From the NCBI RefSeq assembly GCF_031143425.1, contig NC_090448.1, positions 535,822,313-535,886,312 of the forward strand: DNA of 64,000 nt, written 5' to 3'. Made by a program: the position numbers and the translations under genes. Of the stretch, positions 45,627 to 57,011 are shown one piece after another; the first letter of the stretch is position 1, and every line of letters begins with the position of its first letter. Origin of the DNA: Pleurodeles waltl. Taxonomy: Eukaryota > Chordata > Amphibia > Caudata > Salamandridae. The notes below the pieces were generated by a model. That model made no database searches, had not been told where the DNA came from, and saw nothing but the letters and a program-made list of their open reading frames with translations.

Positions 45627-46377
45627 CCAAAGTACACAAACGCCGGCAATCATTCACCCAACATCCATCCACCTCACGACAGCCTCCAGTACCTGCACCT
45701 GCACCCAAAACACCTAAAGTGACACCTCCTACAACCACCTCCTCTTCCTCCACTCCCAGAGCCCCTCCAACTACCCATCCCAGTGTACGTCAGAAACTGT
45801 CCCTATGTCAAATTGACCTTTTTGCCCCCCCCCTCCAATTCATCAGTCCCATCGTAGCGCCTCAGCCAAAATGCCTCCAGTACCAGTGGTGCGTGTTCCA
45901 GGTTTTTGGAGTGCCCCGTCCACCAGGGCAGGCAGTAGGACCCGGAGCCAAGGCACTGTCAGCCCACCCCCTGTGAAGGCTCCGAAATTGGAGATTGGAC
46001 GACGGGACCGTGTCAAGACTCCTGGTGGTACAAACAGTGAAATGGGATCCAAGGCGATTGGTGAGTCATCTGTATCTCAAAAGAAGGTGGGGAAGGCCCA
46101 GAGGAAGTCTCCCCAACCTGTTGTGAGTGTCACGGCGGAGAAGTACGCCATCATTTCCGGCGGTCCAGACACAACCGCCAGCACCCTCGTTACTGGTCAG
46201 GAGACCACCGCCAGAGTCATAGCCCAGGAGGGCTCAAGTATCGTTACTGGTCAGGAGACCACGACCAGAGTCATAGCCCAGGAGGGCTCAAGTATCGTTA
46301 CTGGTCAGGAGACCACCGCAACCGCCAGAGTCACAGCCCAGGAGGGTCCAGAATCTCACAGCCCCGCTGGGCAATGA
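45627..46377 (+). pseudogene. Gene 2 exon 3 fragment (B3), frameshifted
   Basis: As B2, but the C run near 45825 has nine C instead of ten, which shifts the frame; the repeat tail is read in the other frame to 46377. Confidence 0.85.
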
Positions 46378-46429
46378 TGGAACGTCATGCCACACACCAA
46401 TGTCAGTATCTGAACCGCCATCTTAGGCT

Positions 46430-46728
46430 ACCGCTGAACAGTCCATAGGCAGCCATGGAAAAGCACCGCTGAACAAGGCCAAGACCGCCATGGTGAAGAC
46501 CGCTGAACAGGGCAAAGACCGCCATGGCAAAGCACCGCTGAACAGTCCATAGGCAGCCATGGCAAAGCACCGCTGAACAAGGCCAAGACCGCCATGGTGA
46601 AGACCGCTGAACAGGGCAAAGACTGCCATGGCAAAGCACCGCTGAACAGTCCATAGGCAGCCATGGCAAAGCACCGCTGAACAAGGCCAAGACCGCCATG
46701 GTGAAGACCGCTGAACAGGGCAAAGACC
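46430..46728. repeat. Minisatellite 1 (B3)
   Basis: Three 104-bp blocks as in B1. Confidence 0.9.
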
Positions 46729-46870
46729 GTGTGGGTATGAATAGTCCGGCACATCAGGCATCGTTCTCCCATGTGCAGCTGGGACAGTGACAGGACAGGT
46801 ACTTTCACGGGGAGACTCATCCAGTCTGTGCACCAGTCCCCCACCAGAACCAGTGGAGACCTGCATCTAC

Positions 46871-47158
46871 CTGAGAGACTGTGGCTTTGCACTCCCCAGG
46901 ATATGGCAGTGGGCAATCCACCCACTGTAGAGACTTGAGAGACTGTGGCTTTGCACTCCCCAGGATGGCACAGTGGGCAACCCACCCACTGTAGACACTT
47001 GAGAGACTGTGGCTTTGCACTCCCCAGGATGGCACAGTGGGCAAACCACCCACTGTAGTGACTTGAGAGACTGTGGCTTTGCACTCCCCAGGATGGCACA
47101 GTGGGCAACCCACCCACTGTAGAGACTTGTGAGACTGTGGCTTTGCACTCCCCAGGAT
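46871..47158. repeat. Minisatellite 2 (B3)
   Basis: Same 63-bp array as in B1. Confidence 0.9.
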
Positions 47159-47557
47159 ACATCAATGGGCATGGAGCCCCGTCGTGGATCTGGCTTTGCA
47201 TTCATGTGGCTGAGGTGCCCCCCCTTCCCTTCCCCCTGAGGTGCCTGTAGTGTTTCTATCTGATGCCCCGGCAGTGTTCTCTCGGATTTTGATCAGGTAT
47301 CTATTGTGGGCGTCGCCCATGCATTTTTGGACTGTTGGTGCACGGACATTGTTGTGTACATATCTGCACTACTTCTTGTTTTGTACATTTATTTTTGACA
47401 GATTTCGTGATATATATCCGTATATTTTTTAATGAGTTGTATATTGTCTAAAAACAAAGTTTGGGCGCTATTCGCTTTGTCATTGCATTCTTCCGGGGGG
47501 GTTGTGGGTTGTTACTGTGATTTTTGTGACTGCATTGGTGTGTATGTTGTAATATGC

Positions 47558-47575
47558 AAGGGTGGGGGTGTTTGG
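47558..47575 (+). repeat. G-rich repeat, one TGGGGG unit (B3)
   Basis: Shortest of the three alleles. Confidence 0.7.
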
Positions 47576-48015
47576 TGGGTGTCCCTGTAACTTTTGCCTC
47601 CCCCCCTCCCCTGTGTCGTAGGTGCAGTACTCACCGGTATGTTCTGCGCCTACGTCGCTGTTGGTCGTAGATGAGCAGGAATGCAAGGGCAGGTAAGATT
47701 TGTAGTTCCGGGTCCATGGAGTCCTCGTTCCTCATAGGATGTGTTGAGGTGAGCGTTTTCCCATTGCAAAAGCTGTTTCCGCCGTGTTTTTATCCACGGT
47801 GAATCCGCCCCGGAAAAGGTGGCGAATTGGTGTGTTGTGATAGTGTGGGCGGTACATTGTCTTCCGCCTGTCTGTTGGCGGTGACCGCCGCGCTGTTTGT
47901 CTGTACCGCCCTGGCGGGCGATTTGTTAAAGTGGCTGTCTTTGTTGGCGGTTTCCGCCAGGGTCGTAATTCCATTTTTTTGTCCGCCGGCCTGTTTGCGG
48001 TATTACCGCAGCTTT

Positions 48016-48046
48016 AACACCGTCCGCCAGGGTTGTAATGACCACC
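48016..48046 (-). repeat. 3' terminal inverted repeat (B3)
   Basis: Last 3' end of the younger element, followed by ATG (48047-48049). Confidence 0.85.
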
Positions 48047-49115
48047 ATGGTGTATTGTGTAGGTATGTCTGCTTTGCCTGCACAGAAGGGGGCCTGTATA
48101 TTCTCACTCACTCCATAACTGCACATGTGGGCTGGTACAATTCCCTTTTCCTCTACAAGTGTGACACTCTGCCCACTCCCTGTATCCCTGGACAGCATGT
48201 GATGGTGCCAAAACATACCTCACTGCCAATATGCAGCTTCTTGTGGCAATGTCCACTAATTACTATGGGAATTACATTGGGAGCAGGGTCATAATCTGTG
48301 GCTGATGTGGTCATACCATCCATGACAATGTGTGTCACATAGCATTGACAGGTCCCTTGATCCCACAGCCCTGTTGTGTCTTTCACCCAGCACCGATGTG
48401 TCCACTGCAGGCGCCTATCATTTTGGACATTGCACATCTGCAAGCAGTGTGCAGTTGAGTGATGTTCCGCGATATTGGACTCTGTGGTTATAGTCTTGAG
48501 GCAGAACGTGTATAATGCAGGCCCAGGTTTCTTTTTCAGTACTATAGGTTTTGTGGTCCCATGTGTGGATGTGTGTGCCTTAATGTTGATGTGACACACA
48601 GACCACAAGAAGTAGCAGGTGCCTGCATCTGTATCTGCACATGTCCACACATGGACAGGGTTGCCTCTTTGTGTGCTCAACATGTCAATCCTTTCAATGT
48701 GGTTGATGCACAATTGGCCTGTTTGTTGGCTTGCTGTGACATGTCAGGACTGTATGCAGTGGGTGACATTTAGAGGGAGTGGATTTTTTTTGCATTGTTT
48801 GCAGTGTGCTTTATCTGTCAACTTACACTTAGTGAGATCTGTTTTATCATGTTCCTGGTCAATGTCAAGGGATTAGCGCATGTCCCACAAAAGTCACTTC
48901 TTGTCTACATGGTCAGTGCAGACCTGAGCTAGGAAGTGTGTATTGTGCATCCTAATGGGGAGTGTTTGCTGTTATGTCCATGAGCTCAATGCATGCTATG
49001 TGCCACAGGTGGACAGGATGTCATTAACTAGGTGCACTGAGATGTGTGTGACTCAGCTGTTTTGTATGGGACTTGTGGACATGATATTCTGTCTTGTCTT
49101 TTGCATTCATGCAAG
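48047..49115. other. Old gene 2 intron 1, right part
   Basis: 48047-48839 is the flank copied in each B unit; 48840-49115 is single copy. Together with 21325-21808 this makes an intron of about 1.55 kb before the younger insertion, compared with 196 bp in the younger element. Confidence 0.6.
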
Positions 49116-49386
49116 TTAACGCCCTTCAGAATAAGGATATTTGGAGAGCCATCGCCAAGAAGGTGCAGACCCTGGGGGTCCACAGCTGGTGGAGCACCCA
49201 CAGTCAGATGAGGTGGGAGGACCTGAGACGCTGGGCCCGGAAGACAGCAGAGGCCAAGCTGGGGATGTCCTCCCAACGATCACAGGGTGTCTGTCAGACC
49301 ATGACCCCCCGAATGGCCCTCCTTTTGGCAGGTGGCCTATCCGGCCTTGGGTGGGCATTTGAAGCCAGCACAGCAGCCACAAGGGG
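49116..49386 (+). pseudogene. Old Harbinger gene 2, exon 2
   Basis: KDIWRAIAKKVQTLGVH and MRWEDLRRWARKTAEAKLGM match the younger KRDIWHAIAKEVRTLGAH and KRWEDIRRCSKKTAEAQLGM. The expected acceptor AG has become AA before GTT, and an extra G near 49332 shifts the frame before a still good GGG|GTGAGT donor. Confidence 0.85.
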
Positions 49387-51276
49387 GTGAGTACATAGAA
49401 CATCATGATTTAATCTTTAATAGGTGTTGGAGTGAGGGACATAGTGCTCCCCTGACAATGTAGCATGGGTCACGTGGCACATATCTTCTGGGATCAAATT
49501 GGTGTAGACAGGACATGTGTTTCCAACTGGTGTGCTCATCCTTTTTGAGCTGGGACCCAGTACTTAACAATGCTGAACCCTCAGTCAAAATGCCCAGCAT
49601 GGAGCAGATCTGACTGTGTTTAGTGTTCAGATATCCTGTTTTGACTGGCCTGGTGGTTGTTAGTTTTCCACCAACAGATCACTCCTGACAAATGTTACAG
49701 TCCAAAGGTGAATAGGATGTGGGTCACTGTCCTATGTCATGTGTCTGGGGATATGTGTAGGTTGACATCTGCTAACCAGGTGCAACTTGTTCTTCATTGT
49801 ATATTGGGTGCTGGTACCTGATAGCAGTCTGTGATGCATGGGTGTCCATCATACATGTGACATGATTTACATGGGAAAACCTTGGCAGCTGTAGCTTGCT
49901 ATTTTCCCTTGCCTGGTAAGTGGGGAATGTGCATTGTCATAGGTGATGTTTCATCAGTGTAGTAAACATATCTTGTGGCAACATGTCTGCATGTGCTCCA
50001 TTCCCACTAGGATAAATAGCTATACAGTAGATGTATGGCATGTGCTAGCCATGCATGTGGGGTGATATTGAAAAACTCTTACATATATGTTAACAGGGTC
50101 CTCTTGTTGTTATGCTACATCTGCAGTGGTTACAGTTACTGTGATGCCCCAGACAGGACTGTGTCACCATCATATGTAGTTAGACAGAATAATTCATGCC
50201 TCATAGTATGTCTTAAGTCATGGATAACTGCAGCAGCCATGATGGACATGACAGGTAGGGGCAGGGTGTTGATTCACTTGATGATGATTTGTACCCTTGA
50301 TGTGGTATGATGGTTGTAGGTCCACATCATCTGTGTGTTGCTTGGGGATTGTGCCCTGACTGTATGGATCCATCATGGATTTACTTGCAATGATGTTTGT
50401 ATGACAAATGTTTGGTTCAGAAATGTATTCACAGACAGATGCCATGCCTGTCATGTCTAAAATGTGGGGAGTGATGTTGATTCAAATTGTACAATTTGGT
50501 TTCTTCCTGATAGTGATTGCAAGGTCTGTACCCCTCCATTCTGCACAGTACAGTTGTCTACTAGAACCTCACTAAGAAGTGTACATGGAGATGGGTATGA
50601 GATGTTGTTGTGGGATATCCTGGACGTAGCAGGGCTATTCATGTGTGTATTCTGGAAACATCACTCCATGAGGTGTGGGGCTTGACTTCAATGTTGTTCC
50701 ATGAAAAACCACATGTAGAGCACATCTAGCTGACCTTGCTACTACCTCCTTGGCTCAATTTGGAAACATGTGACTTGTGGAGCTGTACATTGTTGTGGTG
50801 TGTACATTGTGACGTGGATGTTTCCAGGTCACCTAACCCAGGCATAGCACGTTTGGACCAGTGTTGTCTGCCTTTCCTTACCAACATCACTTATTGTAGA
50901 GACATCATGTTGGTGCATGTTAGTTGTGTGTATATGCTTGTGTGAGTGTAATGTACCTTACAATGGTAATCAATTGCTGGCTACTGGTTTCATGTGGTGG
51001 CCTGCATGTGGCACAAGTTTCATGTGGAGTGGTCAGCTAGTTGGGTTATGGTTGGTGTGGTAGCTAGACTTCATCTTAGCTATTTTAGTTATCTGAGACC
51101 AAGATTTGCTCATGGTTTGGTATTGGCAAAAGATGCTGGCATTTTGCTCTCACTTCATGTGGTGGGTCACTTGACATGATGGTATGTTTTGTCTCTCTCA
51201 GAGTTGTGATTGATGTGTCATCATGTGCATGTCATGACCTAAAATCACTTTTTATTGGCATTATCAGCAATGACAG
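49387..51276. other. Old gene 2 intron 2
   Basis: About 1.9 kb of TG-rich, T-rich sequence without a gene or clear repeat; the younger element's intron is about 390 bp. An unrecognised insertion may account for the difference. Confidence 0.5.
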
Positions 51277-52287
51277 GCAATGGAGACGTGGGTGGGGAAG
51301 CATGTGGCCACAAAAAGCGAGGGACCCAGTGGCCTGGAGGACGAGGGGAGGGGCACAGGGGAGACCGGATCTGGCTTGATATTATCGGATTCCTCCTCGA
51401 GTGGACACTCTCTAGTGGTGTTGGACCTATCGGGGACCACCCGAGTACCATCTTTGTCCACCCCCTATTCTATTGCCACCCTTTCTGTTGCTCCCCACCC
51501 AGTTGGCTGTGCCTGCCAACCAAGAGAGTGGGCATCTCCTTTGCCACAGGCACCTCTGGCCCAGCTTCTGTCAGCCCTGCTGCCCTCAGTGAGGAGAATA
51601 TTGATCTCCTGAGGTCGATCTCTGTGAATCATACGGCCATCATGAATGCCATCCAGGGACTGACATGCCAGATGCAGCAAAGCAATGCTTTCCTGGAAGA
51701 CATTCACAGTTCATTCTCTGGCCTACAGAGATAATTTCAGGCTCTGACCTCCACACTGACAGCAGCCAGTAACCCCTTGTCTTCACCCCTCCACCTTCCT
51801 CTTCCCAGTCCAAATGCCCCCATCCTCAACCCACCCGAAGTACACATACAGACTCTCATGCATCCATCTCAACAGACAAGGCTAGTGCACACAAGCATAA
51901 GCACCACAAGACCCACCACTGACACACATACAAACAACATCCACCTGCAGACAAGCAACAGTCACAACTTCCCTTGACACCCGTCTCCCCAGCATCACAC
52001 ACACGACATCTGGTACACCTACAGACACAGCATCACCAGTTACTGATCCAGCCACTACACCTATCATACCAGCAGACACCACCCCAGCAGTCCCTCAGAC
52101 CTCCACCCCAGTGACCACACCTGGAGACACCACAACCACAGACACAGCTACATGTAGCACATCCACCATACCTGCAGTCACTATTCCAACAAACACCCAC
52201 CCACATACCACGGTATCCCCCAGCACCCGTGCCTCAGCCTAAAACACATAAACACCCTCATTCACCCACCCAACAGACACCCACCAC

Positions 52288-53605
52288 CAATGTTCCCTGT
52301 AAGGCGCGCGCGTGAGCGCGCGCACCTTTCCTTCCCCCATTGCGCAGGCCCCTTCGGCAAGCGCGCACGTTAATAAATAAGCCTTTTAGAACGATATACG
52401 TGCTCCCCCAAGGCAGTTAATGCTCTTATTTGAATCTGGATTGAAGTAAATGAAAACAACGTTTAAATGCCGCGGGGAGTGTTTTAAACATAATTTGGCG
52501 TACTTTAGCATACAAGCGAGCAAGTGATATTTATGTTGAAAATTAATGGTTAATGAGCTAGGAAATGCTTCAGAACAGTAGGAAATGTGCTGTTACCAAC
52601 TTTTCCATCATTGTCATACTTCATAGTTGTTTATATGCATTATCACTTTCTCAGCTCAAATAAGCCTTTTAGAGCGATAGTCGTGCTCTCCTATTGCAGA
52701 AAATGCTCATATTTGAATCTGGATTGAAGTCAATGAAAACAGCGTTTAAAGGCCGCGGGGAGTGTTTTAAACATCATTTGGCGTACTTTAGCATACAAGT
52801 GAGCAAGTGATATTTATGTTGAAAATGAATGGTTAATGAGCTAGGAAATGCTTCAGAACAGCAGGAAATGTGCTGTTATCAACTTTTCCATCATTGTCAT
52901 ACTTCATAGTTGTTTATATGCATTATCACTTTCTCAGCTCAAATAAGCCTTAGAGCGATAGTCGTGCTCTCCTATTGCAGAAAATGCTCATATTTGAATC
53001 TGGATTGAAGTCAATGAAAACAGTGTTTAAAGGCCGCGGGGATTGTTTTAAACATCATTTGGCGTACTTTAGCATACAAGCGAGCAAGTGATATTTATGT
53101 TGAAAATTAATGGTTAATGAGCTAGGAAATGCTTCAGAACAGTAGGAAATGTGCTGTTATCAACTTTTCCATCATTGTCATACTTCATAGTTGTTTATAT
53201 GCATTATCACTTTCTCAGCTCAAATAAGCCTTTTAGAGCGATAGTCGTGCTCTCCTATTGCAGAAAATGCTCATATTTGAATCTGGATTGAAGTCAATGA
53301 AAACAGCGTTTAAAGGCCGCGGGCAATGTTCCTCTGTTTTCTCTAACTGGGGTGTAGGTTGCACTTATCAGGTCATGTCCTTGGGGTGTGCAACCAGGTC
53401 ACAAAACTGCCTTGATGCCCTATTGCATGGAGCAATGATATCCCTTTTTTGCTTTAGTGGTATGCAGAGGCTAATGCCAAAGATCTTGGCTAGTTATGCG
53501 CTGAGCGCGCGTGAATGGTCAATTTCTTGGCGCACGTATCCTTGGCTGCAGCGCACAGAGACCGCACACTGCGCACATAGTGGAAAAAAATTAGAGGGAA
53601 CATTG
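52288..53605. mobile_element. hAT-type MITE with perfect 8-bp target duplication
   Basis: The ends are CAATGTTCCCTGTAA and TTAGAGGGAACATTG, flanked on both sides by CCCACCAC (52280-52287, 53606-53613). An 8-bp duplication with such ends points to the hAT superfamily, closest in style to Tip100/Zaphod-like ends (family recalled, not searched). No transposase is present. GCGCGC-rich patches lie next to both ends. Confidence 0.9.
52375..53330. repeat. Internal tandem repeat of the hAT MITE, unit about 283 bp, 3.4 copies
   Basis: AATAAGCCTTTTAGAGCGAT (with small changes) recurs at about 52375, 52659, 52942 and 53223. Each is followed by the same 260 bp ending TATCACTTTCTCAGCTC; the last copy stops after 'ggccgcggg'. 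Confidence 0.9.
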
Positions 53606-54032
53606 CCCACCACACACAAGCTCACCTTCCACAAACACACACCCAAAACATCCACATCAACACATTAGACAACCACTCGCTCATCCTCCAAATCCCGACC
53701 CCCTTCTGATGACTGTCCCTGTGTGTCTAAGAAAGTTTTTCTCTGTGGTCTTGACCTGTTCTTCCCCCGTACCACATCAAAAGGTAGATTTCCCTCCCCA
53801 AGGCCATCCCTTCCACCTCCAAGGCCTCCCATGCCCCCCTGCAAGCAGCCATGCCCTTTCCCTTTGCCTAGAAGAAGCTGACCCATCTCAAGAAGGTTCC
53901 CCATTCCCAAGCACACATACCCCCTCACATTCCCATACCCAAAGCCCCCTTCCCCTGATAATCCCTGATGTGCCTGTCTGCCCCCTTGATGCCCCTACCT
54001 GTGGAGGTTACACGCTAGTCAGGAGTCAAGTA

Positions 54033-54358
54033 TGAACCTAACACTGTGCCTTTTGGGCAGACATTTTTGGACTGGCTTATGGCCTTGGACTACAAAACAA
54101 TTCCATTAATTAAGCCAACCAGTTGTTGGTGTTCTGGATACACCGTTGTCTTGCATTTTCTTCCCTAGCTTTCTGTTGTTCCTGGGTGACATTGCTTGTG
54201 TGTGTTTGGCCTGCTTGCTGCTCCGTGTGGTGTTTTTTTAAGTATTTGAGTTTGTGTTCATTGTTGTTGTCCCCCAAGGGGAGGGTGTGCGTTGTGTGAT
54301 GAGTATGTGTGTGTTGCTGCAGTGCTGGTGTCATGGCAATGTGCTGTGTTTTTAGAGG
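54033..54358. other. Old element, gene 2 3' untranslated region (left of R2)
   Basis: ACATTTTTGGACTGG near 54061 aligns with GCATTTTTGGACTGTTGG at 40874 of the younger element, downstream of its gene 2 stop. No minisatellite equivalent is visible here. Confidence 0.55.
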
Positions 54359-57011
54359 TGTTGGAAATGGCCTTTCTGCAGGGTCACCCCCAAACATTTT
54401 GCCTTCCTCCTTTTCTTTTTCTGACCTAATTTTTGCTGGCTTTAGGACTCTGCGCACTTTACCACTACTAATCAGGGCTAAAGTGCATATGCTCCCTCCT
54501 TAAAACATGGTGACATTGGCTCATACCCAATTGGCTTATTTAATTTACTTGTAAGTCCCTAGTTAAGTGCACTACATGTGCCCAGGCCATGTAAATTAAA
54601 TGCTACTAGTGGGCTGCAGCACTGGTTGTGCCACCCACATAAGTAGCTCACTAACCATGTCTCAGGCCTGCCTCTGCAGTGCCTGTGTGTGCAGTTTCAC
54701 TGCCACTATGACTTGGCATTTAAAAGTAATTGCCAAGCCTTTAACCCCCCTTTTTCTACATATAAGTCACATCTAAGGTAGGCCCTAAATAGCCCATAGG
54801 GCAGGGTGCTATGTAGGTACAAGGCAGGACATGAACATGTGTGTTCCATATGTCCTGGTAGAGTAAAACTCCTAAATTCGTTTTACACTGCTGTGATGCC
54901 TGCTCCTTTCATAGGATAGCATTAGGGCTACCCTCATATACTGTTTGAGTGGTAGATCCTGATCTGAAAGGAGTTGCCAGGTCATATGTAGTATGGCCAG
55001 AATGGAGATACAAAATCCTCCTTAATGGTGAAGTTGGATTTTATATTACTATTTTAGAAATACTACTTTTAGAAAGTGCGCATTTCTCTACCCTTAAATC
55101 CTTCTGTGCCTTACAATCCACGTCTGGCTATGTTTAGTTGAGAGCTCCCTTGTGCATTCACTCAGACAACCCCAAACATAGGATGCTCAGTCACACTTGT
55201 ACACGTCTGCATATTGAATAGGTCTTCCTGGGCTTGGAGGGTGGAGGGCCTGACACATACATGTCAAAGGACAGTAGCCTGCCTCCACACAAAGGACTGC
55301 CACATCCCCTACTGGGACCCTGGCTGACAGGATGGAACTGAAAGGGGAACTTGTGCACTTCTAAGCCACTCTTTGAAGTCTCCCGCACTTCAAAGGCACA
55401 TTTGGGTTTTTAAGCAGGGTCTCTGACTCTACCAACTTAGACACTTCTTGAAAAGACACTCTTGTCACAGACACTTCCTAGAGAAGAGAACCTGAACCAG
55501 AACCTCCAACCTGCCAAGAAGAACTGCCTGGCTGCCCAAAGGACTCACCTGACTGCTTTCTGTGAAGGACTGCTGCCTTGCTTTTGCCCTGCTGCCTTGC
55601 TGCTCTCTGGCTGTGCTGGGAAGTGCTCTCCAAGGGCTTGGATAGAACTTACCCCCTGTTCCCTGAAGTCTCAGGACCATAAAGACTTCATTCCTGCAAG
55701 AAGAACTCCCTGTGCAGTGGAAATCAACACACAGCCTGCATCGCGGTGAAAAATTCATTGCACGCCGAACCAGAAGGACGTAGCCCGACTTTGCAAGGAG
55801 AAGATCGAGGCAGCACCAGGGTAGCGATTGTAAATTCGAAGCATGGCACGCTGGATCGACGCACCCTACCAACTTAGACACTTCTTGAAAAGACACTGTT
55901 GTCACAGACACTTGCTGGAGAAGAGAATCTGAACCAGAACCTGCAACCTGCCAAGAAGAACTGCCTGGCTGCCCAAAGGACTCACCTGACTGCTTTCTTT
56001 GAAGGACTGCTGCCTTGCTTTTGCCCTGCTGCCTTGCTGCTCTCTGGCTGTGCTGGGAAGTGCTCTCCTAGGGCTTGGATAGAACTTGCCCCCTGTTCCC
56101 TGAAGTCCCAGGACCAAAAAGACTTCATTCTTGCAAGAAGAACTCCATGTGCGGTGGAAATCAACACACAGCCTGCTTCGCGGTGAAAAATTCATTGCAC
56201 GCCGAACCAGAACGACGTAGCCCGACTTTGCAAGGAGAAGATCGATGCAGCACCAGCGTAGCAATTGTAAATTCGAAGCATGGCCCACTGGATCGACGCA
56301 CAGCCGAACCGGAATGACTCAGCCTGACTTCCTGAGAGGAATCGACGCAGCGCCTGCCGTGTGGTAGAAATGTCCACGCTACGCCCACCGGATCGATGCA
56401 GTCCCTGTGACTTCGTGCTGTCAGCGCCAGATTGCAACTCATCATCCCCGGGGCGTCTGAAAACCCCGCAACACAAAGAGGATCCAAGACCGAACGCCGG
56501 AAATCGACGCAAAGCCTTCCCTGCGTGAAAAATAAATGACGCATCACTGTGTGTGGCCCGCGAAATCGATGCATGCCTCCCTGTTTTCTACGCATCTCCT
56601 CCTCTGTGGTTCCTTGCAGAGATTTTGAATGCAAACCAGGTACTTTGTGCTTGCAAGAGACATTTATTGCTTTTAAGAGACTAAAGACACTTTATATCAT
56701 TTTTACAATAATATTTAAAACAATACTTATTGCATCTCAATCTGTTGACCTGCATGTATCCAGATAAATATTATATAGTTTTCTGAACACTGTGTGGTGT
56801 ATTTTTGTGGTGTTCTACTGTGTTATTGCATGATTTATTGCACAAATACTTTAACATTGCCTTCAGAGTTAAGCCTGACTCCTCAGTCCCAAGCTACCAG
56901 AGGGTGGGCACAGGATAATGTGCATTGTGTGTGACTTACCCTGACTAGAGTGAGGGTCCTTACTTGGACATGGAGTAACCTGACTGCCAACCAAAGACCC
57001 CATTTCTAACA
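54359..57011. mobile_element. TG...CA dispersed repeat R2, LTR-like
   Basis: It begins TGTTGGAAATGG and ends CCATTTCTAACA, which are inverted matches with TG/CA tips as in R1. Its interior has the same kind of short direct phrases (for example AAGAAGGACTGCC versus AAGAACTGCCTGG). No gene is present and I could not confirm a target duplication. It interrupts the 3' region of the old Harbinger element. Confidence 0.6.
55431..56304. repeat. 437-bp direct duplication inside R2
   Basis: ACCAACTTAGACACTTCTTG starts two adjacent copies (55431 and 55868) that agree at roughly 95% by eye, through the GGATCGACGCA end. Confidence 0.9.

Larger units (their letters stand above)
21812..48046 (+). mobile_element. 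Younger PIF/Harbinger element, internally amplified
   Basis: The termini are GGGGGTCATTACAAC (21812) and GTTGTAATGACCACC (ending 48046; 14 of 15 inverted matches), flanked by ATG. It carries two Myb/SANT-like genes on the plus strand flanking a HARBI1 transposase on the minus strand. A 5.68-kb unit is present three times, then a 3.22-kb unit three times; one copy of each gives about 8.4 kb. The element lies in intron 1 of the old element's gene 2. The subterminal regions are rich in GGCGG/CCGCC, plausible binding sites for the Myb-like proteins. Confidence 0.9.
45627..48839 (+). repeat. Tandem unit B3 (3213 bp)
   Basis: Third copy; after TTAGTGAGATC at 48839 the sequence continues into unduplicated old-element intron (TGTTTTATCATG), marking the right end of the array. 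Confidence 0.95.
51277..54032 (+). pseudogene. Old Harbinger gene 2, exon 3 (split by a hAT MITE)
   Basis: After a GACAG acceptor the acidic Ser-rich region (SGLEDEGRGTGETGSG) and then, in another frame, KRVGISFATGTSGPASVSPA and SEENIDLLRSISVNHTAIM match the younger protein. A TAA at 51733 and frameshifts break it. CCTAAAACACATAAACACC near 52240 aligns with CCTACCAAAGTACACAAACG of the younger exon; the hAT MITE then interrupts, and the match resumes at about 53700 (GTGTGTCTAAGAAAG). Confidence 0.75.
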
